Positions 15,603-23,371 of a stretch of 64,000 bases of DNA are shown piece after piece; position 1 is the stretch's first letter, and every line of letters begins with the position of its first letter. This stretch comes from Rhodospirillum sp. (GTDB lineage: Bacteria > Pseudomonadota > Alphaproteobacteria > Dongiales > Dongiaceae): NCBI GenBank assembly GCA_013822765.1, contig PNKY01000005.1, forward strand, positions 302,699 to 366,698. The letters run 5' to 3'. Both the position numbers and the translations under genes were made by a program. The notes under the pieces are model-generated. The model saw only the letters and a program-made list of their open reading frames with translations, was not told the DNA's origin and searched no databases.

Positions 15603-16703
15603 CTAGAGCTTCATCAGGCGGTCCTGGATCTGGACCGCGATGTGACCGCCGCGCCGACCCATGGTGCCGCGAAATAATTGCACGGTGCCGCAGCGCAGCT
15701 CGACCGGCGAATTGGGCGTGCATTCCAGTTCCAGGCGCGAGCCGGGCTCCCAGCTCAGCACCTGCCCCAGGGACATGCTGAATTCGTCGAGCACCGCGTC
15801 GATCGGAACCTCGGTCTGCCAGAGCTCGCCGGACAGATGGGTTTCCCAGATCGAGTCGCGACCGAACTTCTCGCCCATGAACATCTGCAGCAGCAGCTCG
15901 CGCACCGGCTCGAGGGTCGCGTAGGGCAGCAGCAGTTCGAGGCGGCCGCCGCGGTCTTCCATGTCGACGCGCAGGCGCGCCAGCACGGCGGCGTTAGCCG
16001 GGCGCGCGATCGCGGCGAAGCGCGGGTTGGTCTCCAGGCGCTCGAACCGGAAGGTGACCGGCGACAGCGGGTCGAAGGTCGAGGTCAGGTCGTTCAGCAC
16101 CACCCCGATCAAACGCTCGACGAGGTTGCGCTCGATCGTGGTGTAGGGCCGGCCTTCGATACGCATCGCGGCGGTGCCGCGGCGTCCGCCGAGCAGCACG
16201 TCGACGATCGAATAGGTGAGCGAGCTGTCGACCATCAGGAGGCCGAAATTATCCCACTCCTCCGCCTTGAATACGCCGAGCATGGCGGGCAGCGGAATGG
16301 AATTGAGATAGTCGCCGAATCGGATGGCGGTGATGCTGTCGAGCGAGACCTCGACGTTGTCCGAGGTGAAGTTGCGCAGCGAGGTGGACAGCATGCGCAC
16401 CAAGCGGTCGAACACGATCTCCAGCATCGGGAGACGTTCGTAGCTGACCAGCGCGCTGTTGATGATCGCCTGGATGCCGGACGGCTTGTCGTCTTCGCCG
16501 CCGCCCCCGCCGCCGAGGCCGAGCAGGCTGTCGATTTCGTCTTGATCAAGGACGCGGTTGGACTTGGGTCCGCCGCCGCCGGCTTGCTGCTCCGCTTCGC
16601 CGTCGGCAGATGCTTCGTCGCCGCCCGCCATCGCTTCCCATTCGGCTGCGGCGGCGCGCTCCTCCTCGCTCATTGCCTCGTTGTCTTTGTCGTCGGGGAT
16701 CAT
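15603..16703 (-). CDS. fliM: Flagellar motor switch protein FliM
   Basis: FliM is the middle C-ring protein that binds CheY-P, FliG and FliN. The 366-residue chain shows the CheY-binding element VLDQDEIDSLLGL at about residue 51, preceded by an unusually long acidic/Gly-rich N-terminus (family proteins often have the element near residue 5). A CheC-like middle domain follows with DNFGLLMVDSSLTYSIVDVLLGG, then the C-terminal SpoA domain with ELRCGTVQLFRGTMGRRGG. It is the second gene of the fliL operon. The ATG at 16703 has AAGG at good spacing; a second ATG ten codons later is possible. Confidence 0.96.
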   Translation of the reverse strand: MIPDDKDNEAMSEEERAAAAEWEAMAGGDEASADGEAEQQAGGGGPKSNRVLDQDEIDSLLGLGGGGGGEDDKPSGIQAIINSALVSYERLPMLEIVFDRLVRMLSTSLRNFTSDNVEVSLDSITAIRFGDYLNSIPLPAMLGVFKAEEWDNFGLLMVDSSLTYSIVDVLLGGRRGTAAMRIEGRPYTTIERNLVERLIGVVLNDLTSTFDPLSPVTFRFERLETNPRFAAIARPANAAVLARLRVDMEDRGGRLELLLPYATLEPVRELLLQMFMGEKFGRDSIWETHLSGELWQTEVPIDAVLDEFSMSLGQVLSWEPGSRLELECTPNSPVELRCGTVQLFRGTMGRRGGHIAVQIQDRLMKL

Positions 16704-16727
16704 TGCCTTACGCTTTCCCTCGTCGCA

Positions 16728-17234
16728 TCACTGAATTTGCACGACCTTGAACAGCACGTCCTTGACGGTCGCCGGCGCCGCGGCCTTCTGGGCGCGCAGC
16801 AGCAATTCCTCGCGCAGGCGCTGCAGACCGTCGGAACCCTGCAGGTCCTCGACGCGCACGCCGCGCAGATAGATCTGGAACTGGTCGACTACGCGCGGCA
16901 GCACATTGGGCAGCGTCTCGGAATCTTCCGGCGCGCCCAGCTCCAGCGCGAGCTTGAGCTTGAGATACGAGTTGCGCTTGCTCTGGGTGGAAAGGTTCAC
17001 CGTCATCTCGTCCAGGTCGTAATAGACCGGTGGGTGCGCCGCTTCGGCTTCCGCCTCGGCATGCTCGCCTTCGACCGGCTCCTGGCCCTGGAAAAGCAGG
17101 AACCATGCCGCAGCACCGCCGCCGCCGAACAGGATCAGCGGAAGAATGACGAACAGCACCAGCTTCTTGCCACTCATCCGCTTTTTGCGAACCGGTGGTG
17201 CTGCTTCTGCCTCGGCGACTGCTTCTTCGGCCAT
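16728..17234 (-). CDS. fliL: Flagellar basal body-associated protein FliL
   Basis: FliL is a single-pass inner-membrane protein that surrounds stator units. The 168-residue product has a short cytoplasmic N-terminus, one membrane helix (about residues 24-44, KLVLFVILPLILFGGGGAAA), an acidic linker and a periplasmic SPFH-like domain with VYYDLDEMTVNLSTQ and YLKLKLALELG. The ATG at 17234 is chosen because the upstream extension of the open frame is not FliL-like. It is first in the minus-strand fliL-fliM-DUF6468-MotE-like operon, with a near-consensus CtrA box about 80 bp upstream. Confidence 0.95.
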   Translation of the reverse strand: MAEEAVAEAEAAPPVRKKRMSGKKLVLFVILPLILFGGGGAAAWFLLFQGQEPVEGEHAEAEAEAAHPPVYYDLDEMTVNLSTQSKRNSYLKLKLALELGAPEDSETLPNVLPRVVDQFQIYLRGVRVEDLQGSDGLQRLREELLLRAQKAAAPATVKDVLFKVVQIQ

Positions 17235-17311
17235 CAACGCCCTCTGTCTCACGCATACGCAGACGGCGCGAGCCGTCCTGGTCCCATAGCCGCAAGGTAG
17301 GCCCAGGATGG

Positions 17312-17326
17312 TTAACAGCACGTAAA
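17312..17326. promoter_or_regulatory. Near-consensus CtrA box upstream of fliL
   Basis: TTAA-CAGCACG-TAAA, with one mismatch from TTAA-N7-TTAA. On the minus strand it ends in the preferred TTAAC. It is 78 bp upstream of fliL, the usual distance in this window. The remainder of the 318-bp gap to flgF holds the flgF control elements. Confidence 0.45.
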
Positions 17327-17370
17327 ATGTGCCCATAGTCCAATGGATAGTCCTGGCCGATAAAGGCCTT

Positions 17371-17404
17371 GGCAGGAAGTGCCGGCAACCCGGCAGCATC
17401 TGCC
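17371..17404. promoter_or_regulatory. Paired GGCA-N5-TGCC sites upstream of flgF (candidate FlbD enhancer)
   Basis: GGCAGGAAGTGCC at 17371-17383 and GGCAGCATCTGCC at 17392-17404 are both exact GGCA-N5-TGCC palindromes whose starts are 21 bp apart, two helical turns. They lie 112 and 91 bp upstream of the sigma-54 element. The same pair recurs upstream of flagellin 2, flgE and fliF. Confidence 0.6.
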
Positions 17405-17482
17405 CGGAACGGGCGGTCTAACCCCCAGCCGGCCTGCCGTGGGCGGCGGCAAAGTCCTAGGAAATCCGGCCCTTTACCGTCC

Positions 17483-17497
17483 TGGCACGGAGTTTGC
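17483..17497 (+). promoter_or_regulatory. Sigma-54 promoter of the flgF operon
   Basis: TGGCACG-GAGT-TTGC matches the -24/-12 consensus exactly, with 10 bp between GG and GC. It is 55 bp before the flgF ATG. Confidence 0.9.
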
Positions 17498-17552
17498 GTT
17501 TAAGGGTTCGCCGGCAGAAGACCGGCAAATGAACCCGTTATGGGACGCTGTC

Positions 17553-18290
17553 ATGGAAACACCGACTTATATCGCGCTTTCGCGACAAATGGTCTTGCGC
17601 GACCAGATGGAAGTGGTGGCGAACAACCTCGCCAACGCCAACACCTCGGGCTTCAAGGCCGAAATGATGCTGATGTCGGAAGTCGAGATTCCGGCCGAGA
17701 AGGGCACCGCGCTGTCCTATGTGCAGGACTTTGCCACCGCCCGCGACTTCTCGTCCGGCACCCTCCGCCCGACCGGCAATGACCTCGACCTGGCGATCCA
17801 GGGCGACGGCTTCTTCGCCGTCCAGACCCCGGAAGGCGTTCGCTACACCCGGGTCGGCCGCTTCCAGCTCGATCAGGACGGCACGCTGGTCACCAGCCAT
17901 GGCTATCCGGTCCTGGCAAGCGGTGGCAGCGTGACCCTCGATCCCGATGACGGCCCGGTCCTTTTCGGCGAGGACGGCTCCATCTCCACCGATCTGGCGA
18001 AGAACGGCCAGATGCTCCAGGTGGTCGGCAAGCTCGACATCGTCGACTTCGCCAACCGCGCCGCCTTGGTCCCCGGCCCCGACAACGTCTTCGACGCGGG
18101 CACGCAGCCGACAACCGAGGCGACCGGCAAGGTCGCGCAGCGCATGCTGGAAGATTCGAACGTCAACACGATCGTGGAAATGACCAACATGATCGAGGTG
18201 ACGCGCAACTACCAGACCATGCAGCGCTTCCTGGACAGCGAGCACGAGCGCCAGCGCCGCGCCATCAGCAGCATCACCTCCAACACGTAA
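17553..18290 (+). CDS. flgF: Flagellar proximal rod protein FlgF
   Basis: FlgF is a rod subunit. The 245-residue product has the N-terminal rod signature QMEVVANNLANANTSGFKAE (about residues 17-36), the FlgE/F/G-like GDGFFAVQTPEG near residue 90 and the C-terminal helix VEMTNMIEVTRNYQTMQRF. I use the ATG at 17553 (METPTYIALSRQ) because it places the family motif at the normal distance; an in-frame ATG at 17529 would add eight residues, and neither has a strong ribosome site. It heads flgF-flgG-flgA-flgH under a sigma-54 promoter. Confidence 0.93.
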   Translation: METPTYIALSRQMVLRDQMEVVANNLANANTSGFKAEMMLMSEVEIPAEKGTALSYVQDFATARDFSSGTLRPTGNDLDLAIQGDGFFAVQTPEGVRYTRVGRFQLDQDGTLVTSHGYPVLASGGSVTLDPDDGPVLFGEDGSISTDLAKNGQMLQVVGKLDIVDFANRAALVPGPDNVFDAGTQPTTEATGKVAQRMLEDSNVNTIVEMTNMIEVTRNYQTMQRFLDSEHERQRRAISSITSNT

Positions 18291-18307
18291 GGGAAGGAGA
18301 CAAGATC

Positions 18308-19093
18308 ATGCGCTCCCTCACCACCGCCGCCACCGGCATGTTCGCCCAGCAGATGAATGTCGAGGTCATCTCGAACAACATCGCGAACGCCACCACCACC
18401 GGCTACAAGCGCCGCCGCGCCGAGTTCGCCGACCTGCTCTACCAGGACCTGCGCCGTGTCGGCACGCAATCCACCGACAGCGGAACCATCGTCCCCGCCG
18501 GCGTGCAGATCGGCGTCGGCGTAAAGCCGATCGCGGTCTACCGCATCCACGAGCAGGGCAACCTGCAGATGACGGACAATCCGCTCAACGTCGCGATCAA
18601 GGGCCGCGGCTTCTTCCAGATCGACATGCCGGACGGCACCACCGCCTATACCCGCGACGGATCGTTCAAGCTGTCCCCCGACGGCGAGATCGTGACGGCC
18701 GACGGCTTCACCGTTTTGCCGGGCATCACCATCCCGGAGAACGCCACCAGCCTCACCATCAACGCCAGCGGCCAAGTCGAAGCCACCATCGCCGGCCAGA
18801 CCGCGCCGGCCCTGCTCGGCCAGTTCCAGATGGCGAACTTCATCAACGAGGCCGGCCTGGACGCGATCGGCGACAACCTGCTGACCGAGACCGAGGCCTC
18901 CGGCACGCCGACCACCGGCAACCCCGGCGCCGTCGGCTTCGGCACGCTGCAGCAGAACTTCCTCGAGACCTCCAACGTCAACATCGTGTCGGAGATCACC
19001 GACCTCATCACCGCCCAGCGCACCTATGAGATCAACTCCAAAGTGATCCAGGCGTCGGACGACATGATGGGGACGATCTCGCAGATCCGGTAA
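18308..19093 (+). CDS. flgG: Flagellar distal rod protein FlgG
   Basis: FlgG builds the distal rod. It is 261 residues, the standard length. The sequence has the start MRSLTTAATGMFAQQMNVEV, the motif SNNIANATTTGYKRRRAEFADL near residue 25 (typical Y-K-x-x-R-A-x-F), GRGFFQIDMPDGTTAYTRDG near residue 100 and the conserved end TYEINSKVIQASDDMMGTI. GGAAGGAG is just upstream of the ATG. Confidence 0.98.
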   Translation: MRSLTTAATGMFAQQMNVEVISNNIANATTTGYKRRRAEFADLLYQDLRRVGTQSTDSGTIVPAGVQIGVGVKPIAVYRIHEQGNLQMTDNPLNVAIKGRGFFQIDMPDGTTAYTRDGSFKLSPDGEIVTADGFTVLPGITIPENATSLTINASGQVEATIAGQTAPALLGQFQMANFINEAGLDAIGDNLLTETEASGTPTTGNPGAVGFGTLQQNFLETSNVNIVSEITDLITAQRTYEINSKVIQASDDMMGTISQIR

Positions 19094-19105
19094 GGAGCGA
19101 TCGTC

Positions 19106-20089
19106 ATGACCCGCATTCGACCGCTTGCCGTCGCTTTGCTCGCCGGCCTCTGGATCTGGCAGCCGCTACAGCCCGCGCTGGCCGAGGAAGCCGTGCTGGC
19201 CTATGCCGAATCGCTCACGCTGCGCGATCGCATCATGGTCGACGACGACGTGGTGCGGCTCGGCGACCTGTTCCAGGAATCGCTCAGCGACGGCGACGTC
19301 GCGGTGGCGCAGGCGCCGAAGGCCGGCCAGACGCTGACTCTCGACGCCCGCTTCCTGCAGCAGGTGGCACGCGCCTACCGCCTGACCTGGAAGCCGGCGA
19401 AGTACCAGAAGGTCACGATCGGCCGCATGAGCCAGCGCATCACCGCCCCGATGGTGCGCGACGCCATCGCCGTCGCGGTGCAGGAGCGTATGGGTTCCTC
19501 CACCGATCTCGACATCGCGCTCGATGGCGGCGACCTGGAGCTCGATTTGCCGACCGACGTCGAGAACTCGGTTTCGGTCAGCGCGATCAACTTCGATCCG
19601 CACTCCAACCGCTTCGCCGCGATCCTGGTGGCGCCGGCGGATGGGCCGCCGGTCATCCAGCGCAATGTGTTCGGGACCGTCTACGAGATGGCGCAGATCC
19701 CGGTGCCCAAGCGCCTGATCAGCGCCGGCGACGTCATCGCCGCCGACGACCTGGAATGGCAGCCCGTGCACCTGACGCGGCTGTCCGGCAACAGCCTGAC
19801 CGACGCCGAGCAGCTGGTCGGCCGGATGGCCAAGCGGCCGCTGAAAGCCGGGCAGATCCTGCGCCAGAGCGACGTGGCGATGTCGCCGGTGATCCGCAAG
19901 AACGACCTGATCCGCCTGGTGGTAAAGACCGGCCAGATGACCCTGAGCGTGCAAGGCAAGGCATTGCAGGACGCGGCGCTCGGCCAGACCGTGCGGGTCG
20001 TCAACACCAACAGCAACCGCCAGCTCACCGGCACCGTGATCGACGCCGGGACCGTCGCCATCGGCTTCGATGTCGCGTCCATCAACTAA
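19106..20089 (+). CDS. flgA: P-ring assembly chaperone FlgA
   Basis: FlgA is a periplasmic chaperone for FlgI during P-ring assembly. The 327-residue protein has a signal peptide (cleavage near ALAEE, residue 27) and a C-terminal SAF domain with PKRLISAGDVIAADDLEW and KRPLKAGQILRQSDV, followed by the FlgA end motif with VKTGQMTLSVQGKALQDA and VRVVNTNSNRQLTGTV. It is longer than enterobacterial FlgA because of the N-terminal half, which is usual in alphaproteobacteria. It is 12 bp after flgG. Confidence 0.95.
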   Translation: MTRIRPLAVALLAGLWIWQPLQPALAEEAVLAYAESLTLRDRIMVDDDVVRLGDLFQESLSDGDVAVAQAPKAGQTLTLDARFLQQVARAYRLTWKPAKYQKVTIGRMSQRITAPMVRDAIAVAVQERMGSSTDLDIALDGGDLELDLPTDVENSVSVSAINFDPHSNRFAAILVAPADGPPVIQRNVFGTVYEMAQIPVPKRLISAGDVIAADDLEWQPVHLTRLSGNSLTDAEQLVGRMAKRPLKAGQILRQSDVAMSPVIRKNDLIRLVVKTGQMTLSVQGKALQDAALGQTVRVVNTNSNRQLTGTVIDAGTVAIGFDVASIN

Positions 20090-20099
20090 GGAAAACATC

Positions 20100-20852
20100 A
20101 TGCCCAGGAAATACATGAAGATCGCCGCGACCGTCGGCCTTTCGCTCAGCGTGATCGGCTGCGGCAACACCCTCGAACGCATCGCGCGCGTCGGCCAGGA
20201 GCCGTCGATGTCGCCGATCGAGAATCCCAGGGCCTCGGAGCTCTACCAGCCGGTCAGCCTGCCGATGCCGGATCCGATGAGCGACCTGCGTCAGCCGGCC
20301 TCGCTGTGGCGCCAGGGCTCGCGCGCCTTCTTCAAGGACCAGCGCGCCGGCCGCGTCGGCGACATCCTCACGGTCGTGATCGAGATCGACGACGAAGCTG
20401 AGCTCGACAATTCGACTACGCGCTCTCGCAGCGCCGACGAGAGTGCCGGCCTCGACAACCTGCTGGGCTACGAAAGCCGCATCAACAACATCTTCGACGG
20501 CGACGCCATTCCGGGCGAGCTCGTCAACGCCGACAGCGACAGCGCCAGCAACGGCACCGGCACGACCGCGCGCGAGGAAGAGATCGACCTGCGCATGGCC
20601 GCCGTCATCACCCAGATCATGCCCAACGGCAACCTGGTGATCCAGGGCAGCCAGCAGGTCCGGGTGAACTACGAGCTGCGCGATCTTTCGGTGAAGGGCG
20701 TGATCCGGCCCGAGGACATCACCTCGCTCAACGAGGTCCCGTACGACAAGATCGCCGAAGCCCGCATTGCCTACGGCGGCGAGGGCACGATCAGCGACAT
20801 CCAGCAGCCGCGCTACGGCCAGCAAGTGTTCGACATCCTGTTCCCCTTCTAA
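20100..20852 (+). CDS. flgH: Flagellar L-ring lipoprotein FlgH
   Basis: FlgH forms the L ring in the outer membrane. The 250-residue product has a lipoprotein signal with the lipobox LSVIGC (Cys about residue 21) and FlgH motifs SLWRQGSRAFFKDQRAGRVG, GDILTVVIEIDDEAE and the C-terminal NLVIQGSQQVRVNYELRDL. The ATG at 20100 follows GGAAAAC and begins the signal sequence directly. It is the last gene of the flgFGAH operon and is followed by a terminator. Confidence 0.97.
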   Translation: MPRKYMKIAATVGLSLSVIGCGNTLERIARVGQEPSMSPIENPRASELYQPVSLPMPDPMSDLRQPASLWRQGSRAFFKDQRAGRVGDILTVVIEIDDEAELDNSTTRSRSADESAGLDNLLGYESRINNIFDGDAIPGELVNADSDSASNGTGTTAREEEIDLRMAAVITQIMPNGNLVIQGSQQVRVNYELRDLSVKGVIRPEDITSLNEVPYDKIAEARIAYGGEGTISDIQQPRYGQQVFDILFPF

Positions 20853-20896
20853 AGAATACGCGACACGTCGCGTCCCCAGTTTCCTGACGGCAACTC

Positions 20897-20929
20897 AAAC
20901 CCCGCTGCGTGAGCAGCGGGGCTTTTTTC
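20897..20929 (+). terminator. Intrinsic terminator of flgFGAH
   Basis: A perfect 9-bp stem, CCCCGCTGC against GCAGCGGGG, with a 4-base loop is followed by C and six T at 20923-20928. It lies 45 bp after the flgH stop. Confidence 0.92.
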
Positions 20930-21032
20930 GCCCTGATCGGCGGCTTCCTTTTTCGTCGAACCTTGATCGGCAGCTTTCGCGCGGCTCGCATCGGTGATTA
21001 CATAGCTGCTCGCGGCAGCCAGGAGGCACCAG

Positions 21033-21509
21033 ATGAGCGAAGACCTTGCGGCACGGATCGATCGCCTCGAATCCATCGAGGCGATCAAGAAGCTGAAGCA
21101 TCTCTACATGCACTACTGCGACCTCGGCTATGCGCCTGCGAAGCTTGGGCCGCTCTTCACCGAAGATGCGATATGGACCAGCAAGGATTTCGGCCATCAT
21201 GCGGGGCGAGCTGCAATCGAAGCCTTCTTCGGTGGAGTCTCGGCACAGATCGTGTTCGCCGCGCACCTTGCCATGAACTTCATGATCGATGTCGATGGCG
21301 ATCGCGCTACCGGCAAGTGGCGCATCCTCATGCCCTGCACCATCATGGATGGCGACGAGAAGGCAAGCCGGTGGCTGCTCGGCGACTATGAGGAGGAGTA
21401 TGTTCGGCGCAACGGGGCCTGGCTGTTCAAGAAGATCGACTATCTGATGAACTTCAACGTGGCATTCGACCAATCCTGGGCAGACAGCGCCGTCGTGCGC
21501 GCGCGTTGA
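21033..21509 (+). CDS. SnoaL-like/NTF2-fold protein
   Basis: The 158-residue protein looks like a SnoaL_4-type alpha+beta barrel: an N-terminal helix (RIDRLESIEAIKKLKHLYMHYCD), then LGPLFTEDAIWTSKDFGHHAGR, in which the Phe-x-x-Asp-Ala pattern is typical, and a C-terminal beta half with YVRRNGAWLFKKIDYL. Such proteins include dehydratases, isomerases and many of unknown role. AGGAGGC is 6 bp before the ATG. It is followed by the gene at 21514 and has no flagellar link. Confidence 0.8.
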   Translation: MSEDLAARIDRLESIEAIKKLKHLYMHYCDLGYAPAKLGPLFTEDAIWTSKDFGHHAGRAAIEAFFGGVSAQIVFAAHLAMNFMIDVDGDRATGKWRILMPCTIMDGDEKASRWLLGDYEEEYVRRNGAWLFKKIDYLMNFNVAFDQSWADSAVVRAR

Positions 21510-21513
21510 CCGA

Positions 21514-22071
21514 ATGGACCTCGTCGGCACCGCCCTGGGCAATCCGATCAATCGTGCGATCCTGCAGCGCCTGCCGTTGCTGGGTGCGCCGCAATGCTGG
21601 CTGGTCGCGGGTTGCGTCTATCAGGCCGCGTGGAACGATCGCGTCGGCCGCGCGCCGCAGAGTGATATCAAGGACTACGACATCTTCTACTTCGATGACT
21701 CCGACCTGAGCTGGGAAGCGGAGGACGCCGTCATCCAGCGCGGGCGCGTGCTGTTCGCGGATCTCGACGGATTGATCGAGATCCGCAACCAGGCGCGCGT
21801 GCATCTGTGGTATCCGCAGCGTTTCGGCGCGCCCTACCCTCAGCTCACGAGCGCAGAGGACGGAATCGGCCGGTTCCTGGCGCGCTGCACCTGCGTCGGC
21901 CTCGCGCCGCAGGGCGATGGCAGCCTCAGGCTCTATGCGCCCTACGGTCTTGACGAGCTCGAGCAGGGCATCATCAGGCCGAACGCCAACGCGCCCAGTC
22001 TCGTGCGCTTTCGTGCGAAAGCGGAGAGCTACCGGGCGCGCTGGCCGTTCTTGAGGATCGAAGACGACTGA
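21514..22071 (+). CDS. Nucleotidyltransferase-family protein (DUF925/PF06042-like)
   Basis: The 185-residue product has the pattern WLVAGCVYQAAWNDRVGRAP, then SDIKDYDIFYFDDSDLSWEAED and FADLDGLIEIRNQARVHLWY, which matches the family of predicted nucleotidyltransferases often annotated as DUF925. The D-Y-D-x-F-Y-F-D-D element would be the metal-binding acidic pair. The substrate is unknown. It starts 5 bp after the SnoaL-like stop, so the two are likely cotranscribed. Confidence 0.8.
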   Translation: MDLVGTALGNPINRAILQRLPLLGAPQCWLVAGCVYQAAWNDRVGRAPQSDIKDYDIFYFDDSDLSWEAEDAVIQRGRVLFADLDGLIEIRNQARVHLWYPQRFGAPYPQLTSAEDGIGRFLARCTCVGLAPQGDGSLRLYAPYGLDELEQGIIRPNANAPSLVRFRAKAESYRARWPFLRIEDD

Positions 22072-22083
22072 GGATCAGTCGTC
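22063..22083. terminator. Perfect inverted repeat at the stop of the nucleotidyltransferase gene
   Basis: GACGACTGA, GGA, TCAGTCGTC: a 9-bp perfect stem that includes the stop codon. A further TCAGTCGTC at 22101-22109 encodes the end of DksA on the other strand. It may be a transcript end between convergent genes; no T tract. Confidence 0.35.
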
Positions 22084-22100
22084 GCCCCGACGCGTCAGCG

Positions 22101-22517
22101 TCAGTCGTCGCGATGCGTGCGCTCCATGCGCTCGTGGCGCTCCTGCGCCTCGAGCGACAGGGTGGCGATCGGTCGGGCTTCCAGCCGCTTCAGGCTGATC
22201 GGCTCGCCGGTCTCCTCGCAGAAGCCGTAGGTGCCTTCCTCGATCCGCCGCAAAGCTTCGTCGATCTTGCTGATCAGCTTGCGCTCGCGGTCGCGCGTGC
22301 GCAGCTCCAGCGCGCGGTCGGTCTCGAGGCTGGCGCGGTCGGTGATGTCCGGCTCGGACAGGCTTTCTTCCTGCAGGTGGTTGAGCGTCTCGCCCGATTC
22401 ACGCAGCAGCTCCTGCTTCCACGCCAGCAGCTTCTGGCGGAAATACTCTTGCTGCATCGGGTTCATGAAGTCTTCTTTGTCGTGCGGGCGGTAATCAGGC
22501 GACAGCAACGGTTTCAT
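22101..22517 (-). CDS. dksA: RNA polymerase-binding transcription factor DksA
   Basis: DksA binds the RNA polymerase secondary channel and works with ppGpp. The 138-residue chain has the two-helix coiled coil with the tip acidic pair in LSEPDITDRASLETDRALELR (quoted in two parts), then EEGTYGFCEETGEPISLKRL and EARPIATLSLEAQERHER. Of the four zinc ligands of the E. coli protein only the first Cys remains (C, T, S, A), a pattern I know from alphaproteobacterial DksA. The ATG at 22517 is chosen since the longer frame to 22568 is not family-like. Confidence 0.95.
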   Translation of the reverse strand: MKPLLSPDYRPHDKEDFMNPMQQEYFRQKLLAWKQELLRESGETLNHLQEESLSEPDITDRASLETDRALELRTRDRERKLISKIDEALRRIEEGTYGFCEETGEPISLKRLEARPIATLSLEAQERHERMERTHRDD

Positions 22518-22675
22518 GCGTGTCTCAGAGCTGTTCTTTTCCAACCCCCGCGTCATGCCGTCTCTCATCGGTCACAGCCCGTCGCGAGATTGCCCGGGAC
22601 TATACAAATTTGCGTCCCGGGAGCAAGCTCCGAATTCATCATTCATGCCGTTGTAATGATTGGATAAATCGAAAG

Positions 22676-23113
22676 TCATATGCCGTTCGGCCCGCTCAGC
22701 TTGGCCAGTTCGACGGCGGCCCTGAGTTCGATCTCGTCGAGAATCGCGATCAGCTTTGGGTCGTCGAGCTGTTCCCGGCGCGCACGGACCATTTGCGCCA
22801 GTTGCTCCAGCCTGGCCCGCGGAATTTGTCCCAGCAGCAGCCCGAGGCGAATCTCCTCCAGTTCGTCCAGCATGGCATCGGCGCGCTGGACCGCCCGCTG
22901 GCGCGCGCGGCGCTCGGTCGAATCGGGGGCGCCTTGCAGGGCGAGGACGGTCGATACTCCGGACAAGCCGACCGAGCCGCCCACGGCGCTTTGGCCGCTG
23001 GCTCCGGCGCTCTCCTCGTGCAAGGCGGCGGCAAAGCCGCCACTACTGGCGGGCTGTGCGGTGCCGACTCGGCGGGTCGCGGCGGGTCTGACTTGTGCTG
23101 GATCAATCTTCAT
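22676..23113 (-). CDS. fliX: Flagellar assembly regulator FliX
   Basis: In Caulobacter FliX couples basal-body assembly to the activity of the sigma-54 activator FlbD. The 145-residue product has a variable N-terminus with low complexity (residues 1-60) and a conserved helical C-terminal half: ADAMLDELEEIRLGLLLGQI and LEQLAQMVRARREQLDDPKL then ILDEIELRAAVELAKL, the pattern I recognise as FliX. Its partner flbD is at 58238. It is transcribed away from flgI; a CtrA-like box lies about 70 bp upstream. Confidence 0.9.
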   Translation of the reverse strand: MKIDPAQVRPAATRRVGTAQPASSGGFAAALHEESAGASGQSAVGGSVGLSGVSTVLALQGAPDSTERRARQRAVQRADAMLDELEEIRLGLLLGQIPRARLEQLAQMVRARREQLDDPKLIAILDEIELRAAVELAKLSGPNGI

Positions 23114-23181
23114 TTATGCGCGGCGAATCTTCCGGGATTCAGGGCGCCCGAAAACATCCGGGCCACAATGGCGCGCTATCG

Positions 23182-23196
23182 CTAACAAGGCCTTAA
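23182..23196. promoter_or_regulatory. Near-consensus CtrA box upstream of fliX
   Basis: CTAA-CAAGGCC-TTAA followed by C on the plus strand; one mismatch from TTAA-N7-TTAA. It lies in the 258-bp gap between the divergent fliX and flgI genes. Confidence 0.45.
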
Positions 23197-23204
23197 CACG
23201 GTGG

Positions 23205-23236
23205 GGAAGCCGTTGCCAGCGCAGGAAATTCCTGCC
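23205..23236. promoter_or_regulatory. Imperfect paired GGAA-N5-TGCC sites upstream of flgI
   Basis: GGAAGCCGTTGCC at 23205 and GGAAATTCCTGCC at 23224 each differ by one base from GGCA-N5-TGCC. They are 19 bp apart rather than 21, and 107 and 88 bp upstream of the sigma-54 element. They may be a weaker version of the FlbD-type pair. Confidence 0.35.
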
Positions 23237-23311
23237 GGATGGCCCCGTCCCCGGCAATCATCCGATCACAAATTATCTATTTATATCAACGTGTTACTAA
23301 AAACCTTAACT

Positions 23312-23326
23312 TGGCACGAGAGTTGC
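23312..23326 (+). promoter_or_regulatory. Sigma-54 promoter of flgI
   Basis: TGGCACG-AGAG-TTGC, an exact -24/-12 match, 46 bp before the flgI start. Confidence 0.9.
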
Positions 23327-23371
23327 GTGAGTCCGACTAACAAGAGCCATAAGACGTGCCGAAGGAAAACC

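Noticed and set aside
17292..17307. Sigma-54-like sequence for fliL on the minus strand (TGGG-CCTACC-TTGC)
   Set aside because: The distance between GG and GC is 9 bp instead of 10 and the -24 part is poor; fliL is better explained by the CtrA-like box nearby.
21033..22517. SnoaL-like, nucleotidyltransferase-like and dksA genes as a transferred island
   Set aside because: Base composition looks like the surroundings and there are no repeats, integrase or tRNA; they are treated as ordinary chromosomal genes.
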